From Chloroflexota bacterium (lineage in GTDB: Bacteria > Chloroflexota > Dehalococcoidia > GIF9 > AB-539-J10): DNA of 5,267 bases. The notes beneath the pieces were generated by a model. That model saw only the letters and a list, made by a program, of their open reading frames with translations, was not told the origin of the DNA and did no database searches. The stretch is from NCBI GenBank assembly GCA_020346965.1, contig CP070793.1, positions 686,187 through 691,453 on the forward strand. The letters run 5' to 3'. Below are positions 1-5,267 of this stretch, piece after piece. The first letter of the stretch is position 1; the number at the start of each line of letters is the position of its first letter. The position numbers and the translations under genes are program-made.

Positions 1-674
1 CCGGGGTCACCGAACTTTTTAGCAAACTTATTCTCATCATAGTAGGCCCGCCGTGGACAATTCTCGTGGATTGTTTGACCGTAGAAAGCCTTGGGACGTC
101 TGTGTTCATCTAAATCCTCTGGCTTGGGCAGGCCGGAAAGCAAGATGGTTGCTATTGTTCCTACAAACCAGTCAGGGTGTGGTGGGCAACCGGGGATGTT
201 TACTAATGGAGTATCGATACCTTTGGCTTGAAGGACTTCTCCGACGCTGCGACATTGAGTAGGGTTGGGATAGGCAGCGGGTATTCCTCCAAAGGCTGCG
301 CAGCCACCCAAGGCAATAACTGCGAGGGCATCCTTAGCCAGTGTTTCCACCCACGATTTCATAGTTATTGGCCTGCCGTCCTTTTCGCCGATCAGTCCAT
401 GGATACCGTCTTTGTCAGTGGGTATAGCCCCCTCAACAATCAGGATGTAACCCCCCTTCTTATTCTTCGAGGTATCCACCATAACTTCAATTATGGGTTC
501 TCCCGCCCCTGCCATTACAGTAGGATGGAACCTCAGGTTTATATGATGGCCGGGGAGTACTTCATCGACCAAGAGGTTCTTGATAGACGGATTTACTACA
601 TTGAGGAGAGAGACGGAGCAACCGCTACATCCTGCCGCCTGTAACCATATCGCCGGGTATTCTTTTGTATCCAT
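1..674 (-). CDS. [NiFe]-hydrogenase small subunit, cytoplasmic type, 5' part (cut by left edge)
   Basis: This is the electron-transfer subunit of a [NiFe] hydrogenase, which carries electrons between the Ni-Fe site of the large subunit and its partners through Fe-S clusters. I translated 224 complete codons. The proximal [4Fe-4S] ligands are C16 and C19 (WLQAAGCSGCSVSLLN), C125 (ALGGCAAFGG) and C163 (NIPGCPPHPDW). VEGAIP (80-85) and the first two distal-cluster ligands, H203 and C206 (IHENCP), are also present. The medial-cluster cysteines and roughly the last third of the protein lie outside the window. CSVSLLN, HPTVMA, VEGAIPT and PGCPPHPDW resemble group 1/[NiFeSe] small subunits more than HoxY or MvhG; this is from memory, not alignment. 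The start is firm: an in-frame TAA lies at 681-683, two codons upstream of the ATG, and an AGG is 9 bases away. The protein begins only 15 residues before the first cluster Cys, so it has no Tat signal and should be cytoplasmic. It is the last visible gene of the operon, 62 bases after cooC. No frameshift is seen. Confidence 0.93.
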   Translation of the reverse strand, partial: MDTKEYPAIWLQAAGCSGCSVSLLNVVNPSIKNLLVDEVLPGHHINLRFHPTVMAGAGEPIIEVMVDTSKNKKGGYILIVEGAIPTDKDGIHGLIGEKDGRPITMKSWVETLAKDALAVIALGGCAAFGGIPAAYPNPTQCRSVGEVLQAKGIDTPLVNIPGCPPHPDWFVGTIATILLSGLPKPEDLDEHRRPKAFYGQTIHENCPRRAYYDENKFAKKFGDP

Positions 675-682
675 AATTACTT

Positions 683-690
683 ACCTGCCT
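683..690 (-). promoter_or_regulatory. Ribosome binding site of the hydrogenase small-subunit gene
   Basis: AGGCAGGT on the minus strand. Its second AGG ends 9 bases before the ATG at 674. Together with the in-frame TAA just upstream of the ATG, it fixes the start of the hydrogenase gene. Confidence 0.6.
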
Positions 691-695
691 TTCGA

Positions 696-740
696 TTAAT
701 TTTGGGCAATCCTCCGCAGGGAGGATATTTGCTCAGTCAT
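696..740 (-). CDS. Possible 14-codon ORF between cooC and the hydrogenase gene
   Basis: A short frame reads MTEQISSLRRIAQN and then TAA. Its ATG shares an ATGA overlap (737-740) with the cooC stop, the same junction style as two other genes in this operon. A GAAGG at 750-754 lies 9 bases upstream. The frame runs through the hairpin at 709-726 and ends 21 bases before the hydrogenase ATG, in the same frame but separated by two stops. I do not recognise the peptide. It has no membrane segment, and the twin Arg is not followed by a hydrophobic stretch. It could be a coupling or leader ORF that keeps ribosomes moving through the hairpin. It could equally be chance, because TTA-TGA at a gene end creates an ATG for free. 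Confidence 0.2.
   Translation of the reverse strand: MTEQISSLRRIAQN
709..726. other. Perfect 7-bp intercistronic hairpin
   Basis: ATCCTCC (709-715), a 4-base loop (716-719) and GGAGGAT (720-726) form a perfect inverted repeat in the only real gap between genes. On the transcribed (minus) strand the hairpin is followed by TGCCCAAAATT, with no T-run, so it is not a standard intrinsic terminator. In the mRNA the 3' arm is GGAGGAU, a strong Shine-Dalgarno-like sequence, but it lies 36 bases from the hydrogenase start. It may act as an RNA processing or stability element, or modulate readthrough into the hydrogenase genes. The function is inferred only. Confidence 0.5.
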
Positions 741-1504
741 AAGCCCAAGCCTTCAATCATCTCCTTGATCCGTAATTGAAGGGATGAGTCTTGCGGAAGT
801 TCAGTTACGGGTTTTCCCTTCATTTCCAAAGCTGCTAAATCGGAATCCTCTGGAATTAAGGCAATGACCTGAAGGCCGGATTCATCAATTGCCTTTTTTA
901 TCTCGGGAGATAACTCACCTTTGACACGATTGACTACAAGCCCGATCTTGCCTATCTTTGACCTTAGTTCGCTGATGAGGTTCTTCATACGCGCTGCGGT
1001 GGTGATGCCTTTTATAGTAGGGTCAGACATGATGAGTAAAACATCGACATCTCCAGTAGTTTGGCGACTAATGTGCTCCATCCCTGCTTCGCAATCCATG
1101 ACAACATAATTATACTTATAGTCACGTATCAACTTATCTAAGGATACACGTAAAAACTCATTGGAGGCGCAATAGCACCCAGGTCCTTCGGGACGTCCCA
1201 TAGCTAAAAGGTCGAAGCCCTTGGATTCCACTAAGGACTCCATTATCTTGTTGAATAGATACTCCTGCTTAGCAACGGTTGGGCTAAAGCGTCCCTTGGA
1301 GACGTCCTCAGTCATCTTTTCACGTATCCTGCCGACAGTCTTGTCGTTCTCCATGGACAAGCCCAGCGCCAGGTTGAGATTTGTACTGGGGTCAGCATCT
1401 ACAGCCAGGACTAACCCTTTCTGCGAAAGGAGCTTAATAAGAAGGGCGGCAACAGTGGTCTTACCTGTACCCCCTTTACCAGCCATAGCAATCGTCTTCG
1501 TCAT
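737..1504 (-). CDS. cooC: CooC/AcsF-type nickel-insertion ATPase for CO dehydrogenase/acetyl-CoA synthase
   Basis: This is a cytoplasmic MinD/ParA-like P-loop ATPase of 255 residues, a normal length for the CooC family. In that family, ATP hydrolysis drives nickel incorporation into the C-cluster of CO dehydrogenase (CooC) or the A-cluster of acetyl-CoA synthase (AcsF). The deviant Walker A is KGGTGKT (10-16), with signature Lys10 and P-loop Lys15. Switch I is VDADPS (35-40), and the Walker B/switch II region is VVMDCEAG (134-141) with Asp137. The CxC pair C110/C112, in a GPGCYC context (107-112), matches the cysteines that bind metal at the CooC dimer interface. The gene starts in an ATGA overlap with the nuoF-like stop, with AGGAAG 8 bases upstream. 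It sits between a diaphorase gene and a hydrogenase gene, downstream of acsC. The likely client is the CODH/ACS of the same pathway, but a role in hydrogenase nickel loading cannot be excluded; hydrogenases normally use HypA/HypB instead. CooC and AcsF cannot be told apart from this sequence. Confidence 0.93.
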   Translation of the reverse strand: MTKTIAMAGKGGTGKTTVAALLIKLLSQKGLVLAVDADPSTNLNLALGLSMENDKTVGRIREKMTEDVSKGRFSPTVAKQEYLFNKIMESLVESKGFDLLAMGRPEGPGCYCASNEFLRVSLDKLIRDYKYNYVVMDCEAGMEHISRQTTGDVDVLLIMSDPTIKGITTAARMKNLISELRSKIGKIGLVVNRVKGELSPEIKKAIDESGLQVIALIPEDSDLAALEMKGKPVTELPQDSSLQLRIKEMIEGLGL

Positions 1505-3492
1505 TTTCTGATCTTCCTGCCTGAATGTGAAGTAATCTTTTGCTGCCCATTCTCTGGTGATGGCAGCAAACTAACAGGCGATAATTTCACTACTGCGTTA
1601 TACTCGGGAGGACACACTTCCAGGCACGTCCCACATTTTGAACACTTCTCCTGATCTATGATTTTGACTTCACCTTTGCCCCCCTTAATTGCTTCTGTGG
1701 GGCAGGTCAAAACACAGTGCTCACAGGCTCTGTCACACTTGTCCGGGAGGATATAGTATACGGTCAGTTCAGGGCATACCCTGGCGGGGCAGTGCTTCTC
1801 TAAGACGTGAGCTTCGTATTCATCTCGAAAATAGCGTAGAGTGGTGAGGACAGGATTAGGGGCTGTTTTGCCTAAGCTGCAGAGCGAGCCCATTTTAACA
1901 TCCTCGGCTAATGCAAGTAGAAGGTCTACATCCTCGATCTTGCCTCTGCCAGCCGTGATATCCTCCAGGATGTGTAGCATTTGCAGGGTTCCCAGGCGAC
2001 ACATTGTGCATTTACCGCAGGATTCCTTAGTAGAGAAATCGAGAAAGAATTTCGCGGCATCGACCATGCAATTATCCTCATTCATGACAATCATACCCCC
2101 TGAGCCCATCATTGAGCCGGCCTCTCTCAGCGAATCATAATCGATGGGAATGTCAAGCAAAGTTTCGGGTAGACAACCTCCCGATGGTCCTCCTATCTGC
2201 ACTGCTTTGAATTCCTTATCTTTGGCAATTCCGCCACCTATATCATAAACAAGTTGGCGGAGTGTTGTCCCCATGGGCACCTCGGCTAATCCCGAATTGG
2301 CTACTTTGCCTGCCAGGGTGAACATTGCTGTGCCCTTACTTCCTTCCGTACCGACTGAGGCAAACCAATCCCCACCTCTCTCAATTATTAAAGTAACATA
2401 AGCAAAGGTCTTCACATTGTTTAATAGGGTAGGTTTACTCCATAATCCAATCTCCGCGAGGTGAGGAGGTTTTGGTCGAGGTTCACTTCTTCTGCCCTCC
2501 ATAGCCGCAACTAATGCCGTCGCTTCACCGGAGACGAACGCACCGGCTCCAGCTGCTATATCGATGTCAAAACTAAAATCAGTGCCTGAGATGTTCTGTC
2601 CTAGAAGACCGGATTCCCTTGCTTGTCTTAAAGCAATCTGAAGACGTTTAATAGCTAAAGGATATTCAGCACGAACGTAAATATAACCTTGTTCAGCACC
2701 TATGGCATAACCGGCAATAATCATACCCTCGATTACTTGATGTGGATCGCTTTCCAAAATGACTCGATCCATAAAGGCACCGGGGTCTCCTTCATCAGCA
2801 TTGCAGATGATATATTTCGGTGTGCCTTCAGCCTTGCGGCATAGCTCCCACTTCCTGTATGTAGGGAATCCGGCCCCTCCCCGCCCTCGCAGTCCGGATT
2901 TCTCCAACTCTTTAATTATCTTCACAGGTGGCATCTTTAATGCTTTCTCCAGGGCGCCATAGCCACCATTGGCTATATAGTGGTTTATATTCTCAGGATC
3001 GATGCAGCCACAGCGGTTCAATAATAGACGAAGTTCGTGTTCAGATCGGGGAAGTTCTGGAATAAGGACACCTTCTTCACAGTCTCCTTCAAGCGTGCCC
3101 ATGGCGAGTTCTAAGCAAGGGTCATCACCGGCAACGTAACCTTCCACAAGTCTGGATATGTTCTCGGTAGTTACGTTCGCATACGCGACTCGAAGAGATC
3201 CAGACTTAGATATGATGACAAAGGGATCAGCAAAGCATAAACCTGTGCAGCCAACCTGAATAATCGGAACTTGGAGTCCACGCTGTACTAGTTCCCTGTT
3301 AAAAGCGTTAACTACATCCAAAGCGCCGGCTGCCCGTCCACAAGTAGCTGTGCTGACCAGAATATGGCTGCTCTTCTGCAGAGTTTCCCATTCACGCTTG
3401 GCTCTAGTATTGATTTCCTTGAAGGTCATGTCAGACATGCGATCGAAACAGAAAAGAGGATGGACTGGTAGTTCTGTCTCAATTCCTTTCAC
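1501..3492 (-). CDS. nuoF: NuoF/HydB/HndC-like NAD(P)H-binding flavoprotein with C-terminal ferredoxin domains
   Basis: This 663-residue diaphorase subunit should bind NAD(P)H and FMN and pass electrons to Fe-S clusters. It is much longer than complex I NuoF (about 440 residues) and has the architecture of HydB/HndC of soluble hydrogenases. Residues 40-125 are a thioredoxin-like ferredoxin domain with C51, C82 and C86; the usual fourth Cys is not seen. The FMN/NAD core has GRGGAGFPT (203-211), NADEGDPGAFMDR (231-243) and GAGAFVSGEATAL (315-327). An SLBB-like region follows, then the N3-type [4Fe-4S] ligands C492, C495, C498 and C538. The C-terminal ferredoxin part has C586/C590/C593/C597 and C617/C620/C623/C627. 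In the first group the spacing is CxxxCxxCxxxCP rather than CxxCxxCxxxCP. The chosen start is GTG, overlapping the nuoE-like gene by 14 bases with only a weak upstream AGG. ATG codons at 3438 and 3429 (M19, M22) are alternatives, since residues 1-21 show no family motif. It probably works with the NuoE-like protein and a hydrogenase or other oxidoreductase, not with complex I, because no membrane subunits are nearby. Confidence 0.93.
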   Translation of the reverse strand: MKGIETELPVHPLFCFDRMSDMTFKEINTRAKREWETLQKSSHILVSTATCGRAAGALDVVNAFNRELVQRGLQVPIIQVGCTGLCFADPFVIISKSGSLRVAYANVTTENISRLVEGYVAGDDPCLELAMGTLEGDCEEGVLIPELPRSEHELRLLLNRCGCIDPENINHYIANGGYGALEKALKMPPVKIIKELEKSGLRGRGGAGFPTYRKWELCRKAEGTPKYIICNADEGDPGAFMDRVILESDPHQVIEGMIIAGYAIGAEQGYIYVRAEYPLAIKRLQIALRQARESGLLGQNISGTDFSFDIDIAAGAGAFVSGEATALVAAMEGRRSEPRPKPPHLAEIGLWSKPTLLNNVKTFAYVTLIIERGGDWFASVGTEGSKGTAMFTLAGKVANSGLAEVPMGTTLRQLVYDIGGGIAKDKEFKAVQIGGPSGGCLPETLLDIPIDYDSLREAGSMMGSGGMIVMNEDNCMVDAAKFFLDFSTKESCGKCTMCRLGTLQMLHILEDITAGRGKIEDVDLLLALAEDVKMGSLCSLGKTAPNPVLTTLRYFRDEYEAHVLEKHCPARVCPELTVYYILPDKCDRACEHCVLTCPTEAIKGGKGEVKIIDQEKCSKCGTCLEVCPPEYNAVVKLSPVSLLPSPENGQQKITSHSGRKIRK
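1513..1518 (-). promoter_or_regulatory. Ribosome binding site of cooC
   Basis: AGGAAG on the minus strand, inside the end of the nuoF-like gene, 8 bases before the cooC ATG. It supports the ATGA-overlap start over later Met codons. Confidence 0.6.
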
Positions 3493-3970
3493 TCTGTAAT
3501 TCTTGCCTATATGGCACCAAAGCTTCTTCTACTCGAAAAGGGGTCATCTTGGGGTAAATTCTATCTCCTATCGTGATCACGGGAGCCAGCATACAGCACC
3601 CAATACAAGCCACCCTTTCCAGGCTGAAGTCACCATCTTTGGTAGTTTCGCCTACCTTGATATCCAACTCACGTTCCAATGTATCCAAAATAAGTCTACC
3701 GCCCGCTAAGTGACACGCGGTCCCCATACAAACTACAGTGTGGTACTTCCCTAACGGAGCAAAGCGAAACTGGTTATAGAAAGTAGCAACTCCCCAAACC
3801 TCCATTTCTGGTATCTCCAAGAAGCCGGCAATCTTCTTCATCGCTTCTCTGGGGAGATACCCGAGGCTTGATTGAACTTCTTGCAGTAGTGGGATTAAGT
3901 TTCTCTTCTCTTTCTTATGCGAGCCTAAAACCTCTGCTAAGGCCTGGTCAGCTTGCTCCTTTGTAGTCAT
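3479..3970 (-). CDS. nuoE: NuoE/HydC/HndA-like [2Fe-2S] subunit
   Basis: This 163-residue protein is a thioredoxin-fold [2Fe-2S] subunit, normal in length for NuoE, HoxE, HndA or HydC. It partners a NuoF-type flavoprotein in the cytoplasm and takes part in electron transfer from or to FMN. The N-terminal helical part has LIPLLQEVQSSLGYLP (25-40), typical of the family, followed by VWGVATFYNQF (58-68). The cluster ligands are C81 and C86 (CMGTAC, C-x4-C) and C122 and C126 (CIGCC, C-x3-C), so all four are present; C125 is an extra Cys between the last two. The ATG lies in an ATGA overlap with the acsC stop. The only Shine-Dalgarno-like run, AAAGG, directly abuts the ATG, so translation probably depends on coupling to acsC. 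The gene overlaps the nuoF-like gene by 14 bases, which suggests 1:1 synthesis. The same pair occurs in [FeFe] and [NiFe] soluble or bifurcating hydrogenases and in NAD-linked formate dehydrogenases, so the sequence alone does not name the final complex. Confidence 0.94.
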   Translation of the reverse strand: MTTKEQADQALAEVLGSHKKEKRNLIPLLQEVQSSLGYLPREAMKKIAGFLEIPEMEVWGVATFYNQFRFAPLGKYHTVVCMGTACHLAGGRLILDTLERELDIKVGETTKDGDFSLERVACIGCCMLAPVITIGDRIYPKMTPFRVEEALVPYRQELQSERN

Positions 3971-5267
3971 CCTTTAAGTTGCTTGCTAAATTCGGGTAAG
4001 AAAGCTCCTATTCCGGTCGTTTCACGGGGACCTATTATTATCTCCCACTTAAGGTCCAAAGCATCTTCAAGCTCACCTTTGATTCTGGCTACTTTCCCCG
4101 GTATAACTAGCTTTCTATGTTTCACCCTGTCTGCGACGCCACATTTCTTGATAAATGCTCCCACGGAATCGCCACCGAACTTGCCTGCTGCCCAGGCAGT
4201 GAGGACACCGAGTCCTTCTGCATCCTTAACGCAAATGTAGGCGGGAACCTTGGTAGCCTCAACAGCTGATGAGACAAGGAAATAGGTCAAAGCCCAATTA
4301 GAAGTAACGAGAACGGGTGAGAATTCATTGGGCTCTCCTACTTCGTAATACTTCTCCTCTACTGCCATGGGGAAACGAGGATCCGTGTAGATATTAAGCC
4401 GCTGCACTAGAAGAGGTAACAGCGAATGTTTGCTGAAATCAGAGAAAACGATGATGCTGGCCCATTTATTTATGAATGTAGAGCCCACCAGCATTTCCTT
4501 GAGCCCGTCTTTAGCCATGAAGCAAGGAAAGGCAACAGTGGGGTAACCTAAAGGCTTGAAACCTTGCTTTAGCGCTGCCTTCCTGATGAAAGTCTGGTCT
4601 CTTATAGCCTCTACCAGGTTCTTAGAACCCGGGTCTAAGACCAGCTCCTCTATACCGGCGTCTTTTAACTTGGTAGTCAGGGGAACAAGTTCTTCAATAC
4701 TTACCCCACGAAGGCCAACAGGGGTCAGATTCTCTTTGATTTTTGGAATTGCCGCATCAATATTCTCCTTCGTTATGGGGTAGATGAGCGGATGCCTGTC
4801 GGCACATATATCCCGCGCCTCAAATAGGGCATCCACATCTTCAGAGATCAGGACCATACCCAGATCCGTTGAATCATATACTTTCTTCACCAAATCCAAG
4901 AACTTGTTCTTGTCCCCCGAATCAAAATGAAGTGCTAAGAGGTCTGCCTTTAGATTTACACCTACCCAGGGGAACTGCAATTCCTTTAGCTTCTTTATTT
5001 TCTCCTCGATTTGAGATTTGCCTTCTTTGTCCGATATAAGTAGGGCAATGCCTGGAGAATGGACAAAGGTTTTTTCGTGTCGGTATATCACTTCTTCATT
5101 ACCGATTTTAACCGCGTTCTCTCCAGAGCCTACAGTGACAAGCTTTACGGGCGGTGCCAGAAGGTCCAACAACTTGTCTTTCGTTTCGTCGGAAAGGTAA
5201 GGACATTTGTCTACGGTCGTTCCGCCTGATGCTAGCTTCATGGCAAAAGCAAAGCAAGTGGGAAACC
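3967..5267 (-). CDS. acsC: Corrinoid/iron-sulfur protein large (gamma) subunit, 5' end cut by right edge
   Basis: AcsC, with AcsD, forms the corrinoid/iron-sulfur protein that takes the methyl group from methyltetrahydrofolate (via AcsE) and gives it to the A-cluster of acetyl-CoA synthase in the Wood-Ljungdahl pathway. There are 432 complete codons here. The family is about 440-450 residues, so only some 15-20 residues are missing. The ATG at 5241 is an internal Met: the frame stays open to the edge and reads FPTCFAFAMKLASG, part of the N-terminal [4Fe-4S] domain. Two cluster Cys are visible, in PTC and DKCPYLS, with the family's 16-residue spacing; the first two Cys lie outside. Counting from that internal Met, the TIM-barrel region follows to about residue 285. 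The C-terminal corrinoid domain has DPRFPMAVEEKYYEV (287-301), PVLVTSNWALTYF (309-321), KDAEGLGVLTAWAAGKF (339-355), HRKLVIPG (375-382) and GPRET (404-408). The stop overlaps the nuoE-like start (ATGA). acsD, acsE or acsB would be expected upstream, outside the window. Confidence 0.96.
   Translation of the reverse strand, partial: FPTCFAFAMKLASGGTTVDKCPYLSDETKDKLLDLLAPPVKLVTVGSGENAVKIGNEEVIYRHEKTFVHSPGIALLISDKEGKSQIEEKIKKLKELQFPWVGVNLKADLLALHFDSGDKNKFLDLVKKVYDSTDLGMVLISEDVDALFEARDICADRHPLIYPITKENIDAAIPKIKENLTPVGLRGVSIEELVPLTTKLKDAGIEELVLDPGSKNLVEAIRDQTFIRKAALKQGFKPLGYPTVAFPCFMAKDGLKEMLVGSTFINKWASIIVFSDFSKHSLLPLLVQRLNIYTDPRFPMAVEEKYYEVGEPNEFSPVLVTSNWALTYFLVSSAVEATKVPAYICVKDAEGLGVLTAWAAGKFGGDSVGAFIKKCGVADRVKHRKLVIPGKVARIKGELEDALDLKWEIIIGPRETTGIGAFLPEFSKQLKG

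Noticed and set aside
228..644. Long plus-strand frame opposite the hydrogenase gene
   Set aside because: It lies wholly antisense to a clear hydrogenase small-subunit coding sequence with all expected cluster motifs, and its translation has no recognisable domain. The other plus-strand frames are antisense shadows of the same kind.
1..674. Group 3 MvhG/HoxY or complex I NuoB-like subunit
   Set aside because: The presence of IHENCP, with the distal-cluster His/Cys pair, beyond the PGC motif, and the longer inserts such as VEGAIPTDKDG, match full-length group 1/2 small subunits better than the shorter HoxY, MvhG or NuoB proteins.
709..726. Intrinsic transcription terminator after cooC
   Set aside because: The stem is only 7 bp and has no T-run on the minus strand. 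On the plus strand there is no gene to terminate.
681..740. A Tat signal or frameshifted N-terminal extension of the hydrogenase subunit (in-frame sequence containing SLRRIAQN)
   Set aside because: Two in-frame stops (TAA at 696-698 and 681-683) separate it from the hydrogenase start. The RR is not followed by a hydrophobic region or a signal-peptidase-like site.
1501..3970. Respiratory complex I (Nuo) operon fragment
   Set aside because: The NuoF-like protein carries extra N-terminal and C-terminal ferredoxin domains typical of soluble HydB/HndC enzymes, and no NuoG or membrane subunits are adjacent. The neighbours are acs and hydrogenase genes.
5239..5241. ATG at 5241 as the true start of acsC
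   Set aside because: The frame remains open upstream to the window edge and encodes FPTCFAFA, part of the conserved N-terminal [4Fe-4S] domain, with a Cys at the correct 16-residue spacing from the next. The Met is internal.

Overview
The window is the interior of a single minus-strand operon from a strictly anaerobic bacterium that uses the Wood-Ljungdahl (reductive acetyl-CoA) pathway. Read in the direction of transcription (high to low coordinates), the genes are: the 3' part of acsC (large subunit of the corrinoid/iron-sulfur protein); a NuoE-like [2Fe-2S] subunit; a NuoF-like flavoprotein with extra ferredoxin domains; a CooC/AcsF-type nickel-insertion ATPase; and the 5' part of a [NiFe]-hydrogenase small subunit. 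Both ends are cut: acsC enters from the right edge without its start, and the hydrogenase gene leaves through the left edge without its C-terminal cluster domain. The strong long frames are all on the minus strand; I found no convincing plus-strand gene, RNA gene, mobile element or CRISPR array.

The genes are packed tightly. Two junctions are 4-base ATGA overlaps (acsC/nuoE-like and nuoF-like/cooC), and nuoE/nuoF overlap by 14 bases. The only gap, 62 bases between cooC and the hydrogenase gene, holds a perfect 7-bp hairpin and a 14-codon frame that itself starts with an ATGA overlap on the cooC stop. No promoter or classical terminator is visible, so the genes are probably co-transcribed.

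The gene set suggests coupling of H2 and NAD(P)H electrons to carbon fixation. AcsC carries the methyl group to acetyl-CoA synthase, CooC/AcsF loads nickel into the CODH/ACS (or another nickel enzyme), and the NuoE/NuoF pair is a diaphorase module of the kind found in soluble and electron-bifurcating hydrogenases. The hydrogenase small subunit has no Tat signal, so it should be cytoplasmic, yet its motifs recall the periplasmic group 1/[NiFeSe] small subunits. A soluble NAD(P)-linked, possibly electron-bifurcating [NiFe] hydrogenase encoded inside an acs operon is the most interesting reading. The large subunit and any NuoG/HydA-like subunit would lie outside the window.

The taxon cannot be fixed from this window. 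Acetogenic or syntrophic Firmicutes, Dehalococcoidia-type Chloroflexota and uncultured subsurface lineages all fit the gene content.
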